64,000 nucleotides of DNA from Lewinella sp. LCG006 (lineage in GTDB: Bacteria; Bacteroidota; Bacteroidia; Chitinophagales; Saprospiraceae). Below the pieces are notes generated by a model, which saw only the letters and a program-made list of their open reading frames with translations, was not told the DNA's origin and made no database searches. Location: assembly GCF_040784935.1 (NCBI RefSeq), contig NZ_CP160680.1:7111802-7175801 (forward strand). Reading direction: 5' to 3'. Position numbers and translations under genes: made by a program. Below, in pieces: positions 17,666 through 24,232 of the stretch (its first letter is position 1; every line of letters begins with the position of its first letter).

Positions 17666-19222
17666 ATGGCCAAGACCAAACGTATGGATCAAATCAAGAC
17701 TATACTACGAACTTATCTTCATTGTCATTCGATCAAGGGCACGGCTCGTCGTCTGGGCGTTTCCAAGAACACGGTACGTGATTATCTTCGCCTTGCTCAG
17801 GGTTGCGATATAGACATTGGGACTTTATTGGAGTTACCCGACGATCAGTTGTTTAAGATTTTCTACGCTAAGGAGGAGCAAGAAGCTCAAGGCCGGGAAG
17901 CCGTCTTTGAACAGCAAGTCAAAGGCTGGCTTGAAGAGCTCAAAAAGGTGGGCGTGACGCGTTATCTGTTATGGCAGGAATACCGCGAGGAACATGCTGA
18001 TAGTTATGGTTACAGCCAGTTCTGCGAACGACTGCGCAGAAAGATCGGTTACCAGGAACTTACCTTGCCCATCGAACATCGACCTGGTGACGTTTTACAA
18101 CTCGACTTTGCTGGCAAAAAGCTTTATCTGGTAGACCCCAAGACGGGAGAACTCCGGCCTTGCGAAGTGCTCGTCGGGGTGCTGGCCCACAGTCAATATA
18201 CCTTTGCCATGGCCTTGCCCTCCCAGTCGGTGATGGACTTCGTTACGGGGATCAATGAGGCGCTGCTTTTTTTTGGTGGTGTACCGGCGGTGATCCTGTC
18301 GGATAATCTCAAAGCTTATGTCACCAAGGCCAATCGCTACGAGCCCAGTTTTAACGAACTGTGCGTTCAACTGGCCGCTCATTACCAGTGTGACTTACAG
18401 GCCACTCGCGTGGCCAAACCCAAAGACAAGGCCAGCGTGGAGAACATGGTTCGCACGGCCTACAGCCGTATCTATGCGCCCTTGCGCAACGATGTCTTTC
18501 ACAGCATTGAGGAACTCAATGAGGCCATTGGCCTCCAGCTAGCGATCCACAACGAGACCCCCTTTCAGAAGCGGGAAGGTAGCCGTAAAAGCTGCTTTGA
18601 GACCTACGAAAAAGAGCAACTCAGCCAGCTGCCCAATGAGCTGTTCGAGCCCCGCAAAACGGTCTCGGCCAAAATCCAGCGCAACTACCATGTGTATCTG
18701 GGCGAAGAGAAAAACTACTACTCTGTGCCCTACCAATACGCGGGCAAACAAGCCACCGTCATCTACAGCTCTAAAACCGTTGAGATCTACGTTGGCCCGC
18801 AGCGCGTAGCCACCCATACCCGCTTATCGCGTCACGACACCTACACTTATCAGACGACCGAAAGCCACCTGCCCAGTAACCATCAGGAATGGAAAAAGGC
18901 CCAGGGGTATGATGCGGCTTACTTTACCTCACAGGCCACAAAGATCGGCCCAGCTACCGAATGGGCTATCGCCCAAATACTGCTCTCCCGTCGCCACGAG
19001 GCTCATACCTACAAGTCTTGCCTGGGCGTCATGTCGCTGGCCAGGAAGTACACGCCCGAACGCCTCGAAAATGCCTGCCGACGCTGCCAGGGCGCTGGAA
19101 AAACAACCTACACCATGCTCAAAAATATCCTGGAACGAAAACTGGATATAGAACCGGAGCAGCCCGACTTGTTCTCTCCACCGACCCACGATAATATCCG
19201 TGGTCCTCAAGCTTATCAATAA
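17666..19222 (+). CDS. istA: IS21-family transposase IstA
   Basis: A 518-residue transposase, the normal IstA length. The N-terminus carries an HTH domain (IKGTARRLGVSKNTVRDYLR). The integrase core has the first Asp in VLQLDFAGKKL, the second in AVILSDNLKAYV and the Glu in KDKASVENMVRTAY. A C-terminal beta domain follows (ISVPYQYAGKQATV-like text). The start at MAKTKRMDQ was chosen because the 17 upstream codons lie in the terminal repeat region. It recognises the element ends and joins them to target DNA with IstB. istB follows after 26 bases. Confidence 0.95.
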   Translation: MAKTKRMDQIKTILRTYLHCHSIKGTARRLGVSKNTVRDYLRLAQGCDIDIGTLLELPDDQLFKIFYAKEEQEAQGREAVFEQQVKGWLEELKKVGVTRYLLWQEYREEHADSYGYSQFCERLRRKIGYQELTLPIEHRPGDVLQLDFAGKKLYLVDPKTGELRPCEVLVGVLAHSQYTFAMALPSQSVMDFVTGINEALLFFGGVPAVILSDNLKAYVTKANRYEPSFNELCVQLAAHYQCDLQATRVAKPKDKASVENMVRTAYSRIYAPLRNDVFHSIEELNEAIGLQLAIHNETPFQKREGSRKSCFETYEKEQLSQLPNELFEPRKTVSAKIQRNYHVYLGEEKNYYSVPYQYAGKQATVIYSSKTVEIYVGPQRVATHTRLSRHDTYTYQTTESHLPSNHQEWKKAQGYDAAYFTSQATKIGPATEWAIAQILLSRRHEAHTYKSCLGVMSLARKYTPERLENACRRCQGAGKTTYTMLKNILERKLDIEPEQPDLFSPPTHDNIRGPQAYQ

Positions 19223-19248
19223 TCTTTTTTAACCATAAATCTTCCACC

Positions 19249-19983
19249 ATGAAGAATGCTTCTTTAGACCTCTTACGACAACTCAAACTCACCGGTATGG
19301 CCTCCGCTTACGAGGCAGCCCTGAGTTTACCCATCAACCAGCAACCCGATGTCCACGAACTCCTCGCCCGACTCGTCGATGCCGAACAGCAACACCGAGC
19401 CTTACGGCGCATGAACATGTACCTCAAGCTCAGTAAGCTACGCTACCAGGCCAATATCAAGGACATCGAATGCTCCAACCAGCGAAATCTGAGTAAGGAA
19501 AAACTAGCCACCCTGGCCGACTGTGCCTGGATCGAACGAGGAGAAAACGTACTCATCACCGGGGCTACAGGGTGTGGAAAATCTTATCTGGGCTGCGCCA
19601 TTGGTCATCACGCCTGTGTCAATGGCCACCGAACCCTTTACTTCAACATGAACCGTTTGTGCGAACAGATTACCCTGGCCCAAGCTGAGGGTTCTATTAT
19701 CAAGTGGCTCAATCAAATCCAGAAAGCACAGCTCATTATCCTCGATGACTTTGGTCTGCAACCCATCACCCACACCGTCAAACTCCTCCTTCTTCAAATC
19801 CTCGAAGACCGCTACGAAAGGGCTGCTACGATGATCTGTTCACAACTCCCCGTAGGCAGCTGGTACGAGTACTTCGATGAACCCACTATTGCTGATGCTA
19901 TCCTCGATCGTATCATCCCCAGGGCTCATCGTATCGAACTCAAAGGAAAAAGCCTCAGAAAACGTCCAAATCACTTATCTTAA
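19249..19983 (+). CDS. istB: IS21-family helper ATPase IstB
   Basis: A 244-residue AAA+ ATPase of the DnaC/IstB type. The Walker A is GATGCGKSYLGCAIG (about residues 106-120) and the Walker B is LIILDDFGLQP. The segment GSWYEYFDEPTIADAILDRI, including the ILDRI arginine region, is conserved in IstB proteins. IstB selects target DNA and activates the IstA transposase. It is transcribed with istA and ends shortly before the right terminal repeats. Confidence 0.95.
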   Translation: MKNASLDLLRQLKLTGMASAYEAALSLPINQQPDVHELLARLVDAEQQHRALRRMNMYLKLSKLRYQANIKDIECSNQRNLSKEKLATLADCAWIERGENVLITGATGCGKSYLGCAIGHHACVNGHRTLYFNMNRLCEQITLAQAEGSIIKWLNQIQKAQLIILDDFGLQPITHTVKLLLLQILEDRYERAATMICSQLPVGSWYEYFDEPTIADAILDRIIPRAHRIELKGKSLRKRPNHLS

Positions 19984-20065
19984 CACCATCAAATACCAAA
20001 CTTATCCACAAGGGGGTCAAAGCTCCGGAATGAGGGGGTCAGATAGATCGGAATACGCACCTTAT

Positions 20066-20275
20066 TCTCCTAATTTGAATCTAATAGAGCGGCTTTGGAA
20101 GTTTATGCGTAAAAAAGTCATCAGCTCTATTTACTACGATACGTATTCAAAATTCAAAGACGGAATAATTGATTTTCTCAATGACACTAAGTCACACAAG
20201 TCAGAGTTACGCAGGCTACTAACGTTGAATTTTCGTTCAGTAGGTGGGACTTCTGTATACGCCCAAACCACTTAG
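20066..20275 (+). pseudogene. IS630-family transposase, 3' part (interrupted)
   Basis: Seventy codons beginning SPNLNLIERLWKFMRKKV, which contain the catalytic Glu of the DDE triad. Removing the IS21-family element and one CCTTAT copy joins cta ccc cct tat to tct cct aat ttg, giving the standard IS630 text LPPYSPNLNLIERLWKF in frame and a 351-residue transposase. This segment cannot be translated on its own, although an overlapping longer frame enters it from the right end of istB. Confidence 0.9.
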
Positions 20276-20284
20276 GGACGGGTA

Positions 20285-20785
20285 TAATGCAAGAATGGGA
20301 TCTTTGAAATCTGCATCTTTCCTATTTGAAAAAAAGCCAACAAATTGCCGCAGTCGAATTCCTAAGAAAATTATTTCTCTTTTAGCGGATTGAAGGAATT
20401 CTACTTTTTCTTCAATACTTCTGCGCCCATCAAAATGAAAAACAGGCTCTCTTTTAACAGCCGTCGACGCTTCATCAGGTACATCTATAATCTCTCTCTG
20501 CCAGTTTTTGTCTTCCCTTTTTATATAAGTTTCTGAGACCGGGTCGTAGTACCAACCTAATTCCAATTCGAGTAATTTGGTTAACCCCATCTTTATTTTC
20601 AAAAGCGAACTATCTCCAACACGTTTATTATTAATCAATTTATTAAAGAGAGAAGTCGACACACCAAATCCTAAAACATCCATTTTTTGACAAATGACCG
20701 CCTGGGTATAAATGACCGAATCCTGTTCCTTTAAAATCCCAAGTGCAGCCTTGATGAGATCAAGGTTTTTTTGACGTACTGACAT
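20285..20785 (-). pseudogene. N-terminal part of a regulator-like gene disrupted by nested insertion sequences
   Basis: The first 167 codons of the split gene, from MSVRQKNLDLIKAALGIL. The first 90 residues are helical with a HTH-like block (QKMDVLGFGVSTSLFNKLINNKR, in part; then GDSSLLKIKMGLTKLLELEL). Residues 120-167 begin a second domain (SIEEKVEFLQSAKREIIFLGIRLRQFV) that continues in the segment at 16202-16608. The combination resembles transcription regulators with a C-terminal PLD-like domain. It is transcribed divergently from the leader-peptide gene at 21053, so the intact protein may have controlled that gene. A truncated product ending in foreign residues could still be made. Confidence 0.8.
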
Positions 20786-20854
20786 TAGCGTGTTGGTTTT
20801 CTAGCCTTCAAAATAGCACTTTTTTCTATTGATAAGCTGGTGAGTAAATTTAGA

Positions 20855-20873
20855 AATTTCCATCAATTTCCAT
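20855..20873. promoter_or_regulatory. 10-bp-spaced direct repeats, operator candidate
   Basis: AATTTCCAT occurs twice, at 20855-20863 and 20865-20873, exactly one helical turn apart, between the divergent regulator-like gene and the peptide promoter. The spacing suits side-by-side binding of a dimeric or tandem HTH protein. No experimental support. Confidence 0.35.
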
Positions 20874-20900
20874 AAAATTTTGGAAGGCTTTTCAAGCTCC

Positions 20901-20929
20901 TTGATTGCTTTTTTTTGCCTCTAAATTTG
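20901..20929 (+). promoter_or_regulatory. putative promoter of the leader-peptide gene (TTG-N18-TAAATTTG)
   Basis: TTG at 20901-20903 and TAAATTTG at 20922-20929 match the Bacteroidota -33/-7 pattern with an 18-base spacer. A start near 20936 would give a 5' leader of about 117 bases before the peptide ATG, beginning right at the closing stem of the leader structure. Confidence 0.55.
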
Positions 20930-20936
20930 TAGTGTT

Positions 20937-21027
20937 CTCTACATCTAATTAGTTAAAACATCATGGCTTTTTGAAGTTCAGTGGCGATCACTGAGCCTGC
21001 TATTGCTATGCCTAAAAGGATGTAGAG
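20937..21027 (+). ncRNA. structured 5' leader of the peptide mRNA
   Basis: CTCTACATC (20937-20945) and GATGTAGAG (21019-21027) form a perfect 9-bp closing stem around 73 bases. Inside, TCAGTG and CACTGA pair around a GCGAT loop (about 20978-20995). The structure ends 25 bases before the ATG and starts at the predicted transcript start. It does not match a riboswitch that I recognise. It may be a cis-regulatory leader or a stability element. Confidence 0.4.
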
Positions 21028-21052
21028 GTTTTCTCATTTCAAATTTAACATT

Positions 21053-21205
21053 ATGAAAAAGCCTTTGTCCTCGAAGCAAATTACCACTACCCAAAAGCAA
21101 ATTTTAAGCACTGAGCAAATGCTTAAAATAAAGGGTGGAAATGGAGATAGTAATCCTCCGGTAGATCCTAATGAGATAGTTATTGATGACATTATCAATG
21201 GCTAG
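21053..21205 (+). CDS. double-glycine-leader peptide (50 residues), putative secreted peptide precursor
   Basis: A 50-codon gene. The leader, residues 1-29, reads MKKPLSSKQITTTQKQ then ILSTEQMLKIKGG and ends in the Gly-Gly motif cut by C39 peptidase-containing ABC exporters. The 21-residue remainder begins NGDSNPPVDPNEIV and ends IDDIING; it is acidic, has no Cys and a single Ser, so lanthionine formation is unlikely. Many Bacteroidota encode such GG-leader peptides, some modified and exported, most of unknown function. No exporter or modifying enzyme is in this window. The gene has its own promoter, leader structure and terminator, which supports that it is real. It lies between a disrupted regulator-like gene and a large helical protein. 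Confidence 0.75.
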   Translation: MKKPLSSKQITTTQKQILSTEQMLKIKGGNGDSNPPVDPNEIVIDDIING

Positions 21206-21219
21206 TAAATTTTTAACAG

Positions 21220-21254
21220 AAGAGGTGAAGTCGCGCTTGACTTCGCCTCTTTTT
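21220..21254 (+). terminator. intrinsic terminator of the leader-peptide gene
   Basis: AGAGGTGAAGTC and GACTTCGCCTCT form a 12-bp stem (one G-T pair) with loop GCGCTT, followed by TTTTTA. It begins 15 bases after the peptide stop and reaches the stop codon of the convergent gene. Confidence 0.85.
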
Positions 21255-22782
21255 ATGATGAAAGCAGCAAGCGCTGACCTACTTCTAGCAACCATTTGCG
21301 CCCGACCAACTTAGGTGTCGCTTCTATTTCAACCAATAATCCCTTGGTAGCCAAGGTAACGTCCTCGGTGAAACGCTTGTAGATCAAGTTAATTAATCTT
21401 CTCACAAGCGATAAAAAACTCAGGTGCTGCTCAACCAAATCGGAGGAGATTTTGCCATCGCCTCTCTCCAGGTATTTACGAAAAGTATCCACCCCTGCAA
21501 TAAGTGTTTTCTCGATTATTTCTTCCAGTGTAAGGTCGAAATTATCTAAGTAAACCAATTCTACTGCGGATGTAATCATCAATTTTCGGTACCGCAAAAC
21601 GTACAACAAATGATAATCTTTACCTTCCTCCCAAGTATTGTACAAAATGGTCAGACATTCAGAAAACTGCTCGCGTAAAAAAAACAGTTCAGCACGAGCG
21701 TAATTAACGGCTAGGTCATTGCTACCTCCAGTAAGTTTGCTGCTGTAGGTATTGATGTAGTTTTCAACAAATTCATCTTCTCCACAGATACAACCTGTAA
21801 TAACTACGTTGAGATAATCATTGATGCCTTCCTCGATAACAGTTTCGGGTGACCAGGCCAATCTGCGTTTGTTCCACAATAGGATGGTTGGCCAAAGGTC
21901 TAAATGTCCATTTTTCAAAGCACGAGAAAGGGCATTTAGGGTATACTTACACAAGCTGTAGCGTTCTACAGGATCTAATTTTTCCTGTTCATCTTCAAAA
22001 AGCGTTAGAAAATCTTCGTAATACTTGGGAAAATCTTCTTGATCATACTTACTCATGAGGTAGTTGCGATGATAGAGCTCCATAAGATTCACCGTAGATG
22101 CAGGAGGCGTTGGAGGAATCTTCTTTTCATCTTTTCTGGCTGTCTTTTCTAAATTGATCCGCTCTAGCGCAAATTTACTTTTATAGGTTTGATAAAGCGC
22201 ATCAAGCTTTCCTTCCATTTCACTCAACAATGCCATTCCTATTTGTTCTCGATCAGTGCTTTGCGCGTGGTAGTGCTGATAAGCTAATTCGAAATCATCT
22301 GAGAGCTGTTGAATACCTTGAGGAGCCTCCGCATTAAGGGTTCGTAATTGCTGAATAGCCTTAGCTAGCTCATCGGGTAGCGTTTGGTTACGTAAGATAG
22401 CTTGTAGCAAACGCCAACGATGCGTTTTTTCGGGTTGCATCTCTCTTAAGACAACGATGTCAATGATGGCATCACCGAGTTTTTCGACGCAAGCACAGAG
22501 GTAATTAATGCTCAGTTCTTGCTTGCGGCCCTTGTTCCATTTATTGAGAATAAATGATCCTTTAATACTGTCATAATTATTTTTTGTAGCTAACTGAATA
22601 CGCTCAAAAAGATAAATAAGACGCTTGTTATTATTGAGTAAAGGAGAGGCCAAATAATCAGTTAATTCCTTATCACTTTCTCCAAGAAACAAGTCGTACA
22701 ACTTATTAAAGTACAAAAATGCTTCTTCGCCTTCTTTTTCTTGCTCCCAAACGATGTGAGTCACAGTCATCTTTTTCGGCAT
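21253..22782 (-). CDS. large helical protein of unknown function
   Basis: A 509-residue protein without signal peptide or membrane segments, predicted from composition to be nearly all helical. I recognise no named domain. The N-terminal 60 residues (FLYFNKLYDLFLGESDKELTDYLASPLL-type text) are followed by NYLCACVEKLGDAIIDIVVL, a Pro-rich linker near residue 225 (KKIPPTPPAST) and a C-terminal TPR-like half (NYARAELFFLREQFSECLTILYN, in part). Its layout resembles the 465-residue product at 12825-14222. It converges on the GG-leader peptide gene and diverges from the LuxR-type HTH gene, with 170 bases between the two starts. Confidence 0.75.
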   Translation of the reverse strand: MPKKMTVTHIVWEQEKEGEEAFLYFNKLYDLFLGESDKELTDYLASPLLNNNKRLIYLFERIQLATKNNYDSIKGSFILNKWNKGRKQELSINYLCACVEKLGDAIIDIVVLREMQPEKTHRWRLLQAILRNQTLPDELAKAIQQLRTLNAEAPQGIQQLSDDFELAYQHYHAQSTDREQIGMALLSEMEGKLDALYQTYKSKFALERINLEKTARKDEKKIPPTPPASTVNLMELYHRNYLMSKYDQEDFPKYYEDFLTLFEDEQEKLDPVERYSLCKYTLNALSRALKNGHLDLWPTILLWNKRRLAWSPETVIEEGINDYLNVVITGCICGEDEFVENYINTYSSKLTGGSNDLAVNYARAELFFLREQFSECLTILYNTWEEGKDYHLLYVLRYRKLMITSAVELVYLDNFDLTLEEIIEKTLIAGVDTFRKYLERGDGKISSDLVEQHLSFLSLVRRLINLIYKRFTEDVTLATKGLLVEIEATPKLVGRKWLLEVGQRLLLSS

Positions 22783-22952
22783 TTATTCAATTGACTACCA
22801 ATATATTACAAATTTAAAAAACAATATTTAGTGGTTATTTTTGTAGCATTTTCGAGTGAAAATCGACAAAAAATGTCCGAGAAGAAAAATTCAAGGAGTC
22901 CCATCTTTATGTCACAATAGCAACCTAACAATGTAACCAAAAGAGGCTACTC

Positions 22953-23183
22953 ATGAACAATGATACAACCAAAGATAACACAGATGTGATTTTCACAAAA
23001 AGACAATTGGACGTGTTGACGATATGGTCGGAAGTCGCTGGGGAAGATATGATTGCGGATCGGATGGGACTCAGTAAGCACACCGTGCACACACTCCTGC
23101 GTCGTGCTCGCCATCGTGTAGGAGCAAAGCGCACCTTTGATGCTTATAAATACGCCCTGGATCGAGGTTGGATAAATCCTTAG
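22953..23183 (+). CDS. stand-alone LuxR-type (GerE) HTH protein
   Basis: A 76-residue protein that is almost only a LuxR/GerE helix-turn-helix: FTKRQLDVLTIWSEVAGEDMIADRMGLSKHTVHTLLRRARHRVGAK (in part: MIADRMGLSKHTVHTLLRR). The usual LuxR pattern L-T-x-R-E-x-x-V-L, then IA..L..S..TV, then the basic recognition helix, is kept. There is no receiver or ligand domain, so it would act as a simple DNA-binding protein or with a partner. It is divergent from the helical protein gene at 21253-22782. Confidence 0.85.
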   Translation: MNNDTTKDNTDVIFTKRQLDVLTIWSEVAGEDMIADRMGLSKHTVHTLLRRARHRVGAKRTFDAYKYALDRGWINP

Positions 23184-23530
23184 CATCAAGGGTCGCTGTC
23201 TCTACTTAAGTCTTTGCTTACAAGACTTGATAAAAGAAATGTAAACACCTAGAAACTGTTTTTTTTCTAACAAACTTTCGCCAGCTCACCGGGGACACCT
23301 CTCTTGATATGCAGGTTTTTGTTTAGCCAAACATGTGTGGTCTGTTATTAAGTGGGGAGGTGAGCTGGTTTTTTTAGAAAATAACAGTTGGTGGTTTTAG
23401 CCTCTTAAAATTGGTCGTTTCGCCTGCTTGATGTGTTGATTGTCGTCAACATTCCTCTATGATATTTGTCTCTTCTCTGGCAAATCTTAATGTATTTCCC
23501 TACTTTCAACAATCAACCATCAACAAACGC
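23184..23530. other. non-coding gap with two hairpins
   Basis: This 347-base stretch has no convincing gene. It contains AAGTCTT/AAGACTT (23208-23228) and, at 23281-23376, CCAGCTCACC pairing with GGTGAGCTGG 68 bases later and followed by seven T residues. The second structure could be a terminator with a very large apical part or a small structured RNA. The 24 codons in frame before the VOC start look non-coding. Confidence 0.5.
23281..23376 (+). terminator. long-loop hairpin followed by a T-run, terminator or structured RNA candidate
   Basis: A perfect 10-bp stem, CCAGCTCACC at 23281-23290 and GGTGAGCTGG at 23359-23368, encloses 68 bases and is followed by TTTTTTTAG. The size of the enclosed region is unusual for a simple terminator. 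Confidence 0.4.
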
Positions 23531-24157
23531 ATGCCCCGCACCATCGACCATATCGTCTACGCCGTTTTTGACCTTGACCGTGCCATCGCTGATTTTACTC
23601 AATTACTGGGTATAGCTCCTGTTTTTGGTGGACACCACCAAGATCGAGGCACCAAAAATGCATTGCTAAACTTGGGAAAAGGCTGCTACCTCGAAATCAT
23701 TGCTATCGACGAATGGAATACCCGTGTGGCCCCTCCTCGCTGGATGGGCTTAGATGTCTTGCAAAAGCCACAAATCACGCGTTGGTGCCTGAAGTCGGAG
23801 AACCTGGCTAAAGATCAAGCACTCCTGAAAGCCTACGACCCAAAAATGGGAGAGCAGTGGAGTGGAAAGCGCCAAACTGCCTCCGGTGAACTCCTCGCTT
23901 GGGAAATGCTCTTACCCTTGCCGGAACCCGAGGTAGAGGTAGTACCTTTTATGGTGGATTGGGGAGCTTCGGCTTTTCATCCTACAGAACGATTGGAGGA
24001 AAAATGCTTCTGGCATGAACTCATCCTTTATCATCCGGAACCAATGCTTGTTGAAAGTTTGTTTGGCACATTAGCAATTGGCTTTTCTGTAAAAAAAGCA
24101 GACCAAGCAGCCATCTCGCTTAGCATTGAATCTCCGCTAGGCAGGGTAATATTGTGA
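23531..24157 (+). CDS. VOC superfamily (glyoxalase-like) protein
   Basis: A 208-residue protein starting MPRTIDHIVYAVFDLDRAIADF, the characteristic first beta-alpha unit of the glyoxalase/bleomycin-resistance/dioxygenase (VOC) fold with its metal-ligand His (DHIVYAV). The segment GGHHQDRGTKNALLNLGKGCYLEIIAID carries the second ligand Glu in YLEIIAI. It matches the Glyoxalase_3-like subgroup. The reaction cannot be assigned. The upstream in-frame ATG 24 codons earlier adds residues that do not fit the fold, so the inner start was used. Confidence 0.85.
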   Translation: MPRTIDHIVYAVFDLDRAIADFTQLLGIAPVFGGHHQDRGTKNALLNLGKGCYLEIIAIDEWNTRVAPPRWMGLDVLQKPQITRWCLKSENLAKDQALLKAYDPKMGEQWSGKRQTASGELLAWEMLLPLPEPEVEVVPFMVDWGASAFHPTERLEEKCFWHELILYHPEPMLVESLFGTLAIGFSVKKADQAAISLSIESPLGRVIL

Positions 24158-24208
24158 TAAGTATTCTTGTGATTTAAGAAAAGAATAGTATTTTCCGAGC
24201 CTCAAAAA

Positions 24209-24216
24209 TAGCTTTG
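24209..24216 (+). promoter_or_regulatory. putative -7 promoter element of the four-gene AAA/VWA operon (TAGCTTTG)
   Basis: TAGCTTTG matches TAnnTTTG and lies 17 bases before the ATG of the AAA+ ATPase gene. No clear -33 box. Confidence 0.45.
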
Positions 24217-24232
24217 GCTTAGTTTTATAGTT

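Larger units (their letters stand above)
17498..20059 (+). mobile_element. IS21-family insertion sequence (istAB)
   Basis: A 2562-bp element with TG...CA ends: TGCATATTCCGGTCCATCTG at the left and the matching CAGATAGATCGGAATACGCA at the right. It is flanked by the 6-bp direct repeat CCTTAT (17492-17497 and 20060-20065). Its ends contain repeated binding-site-like blocks of the form ATTCCG-N8-TGACCCCC: about four on the left (17500-17606) and two on the right (20012-20057). It carries istA and istB in the standard order. Its GC-rich, even codon use differs from the host IS630 gene. Confidence 0.93.
16609..20284 (+). mobile_element. IS630-family element, itself interrupted by an IS21-family element
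   Basis: The ends are inverted repeats: TACCCGTCACTAAGTAGTTT plus GGG on the left and CCC plus AAACCACTTAGGGACGGGTA on the right, differing at two positions. Both ends are flanked by TA (16607-16608 and 20285-20286), the standard IS630/Tc1 target. Without the inner element and one copy of its 6-bp target duplication, the IS630 element would be 1108 bp. It lies within, and opposite in strand to, the regulator-like gene. Confidence 0.9.

Noticed and set aside
17349-17781. Short frames across the left end of the IS21-family element
   Set aside because: They consist of the repeated TGACCCCC terminal blocks and junction sequence; the insertion explains them.
19877-20275. 132-codon frame reading from istB into the IS630 transposase 3' part
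   Set aside because: The first part is an alternative frame of istB and the element end; only codons from 20066 on belong to a real protein.
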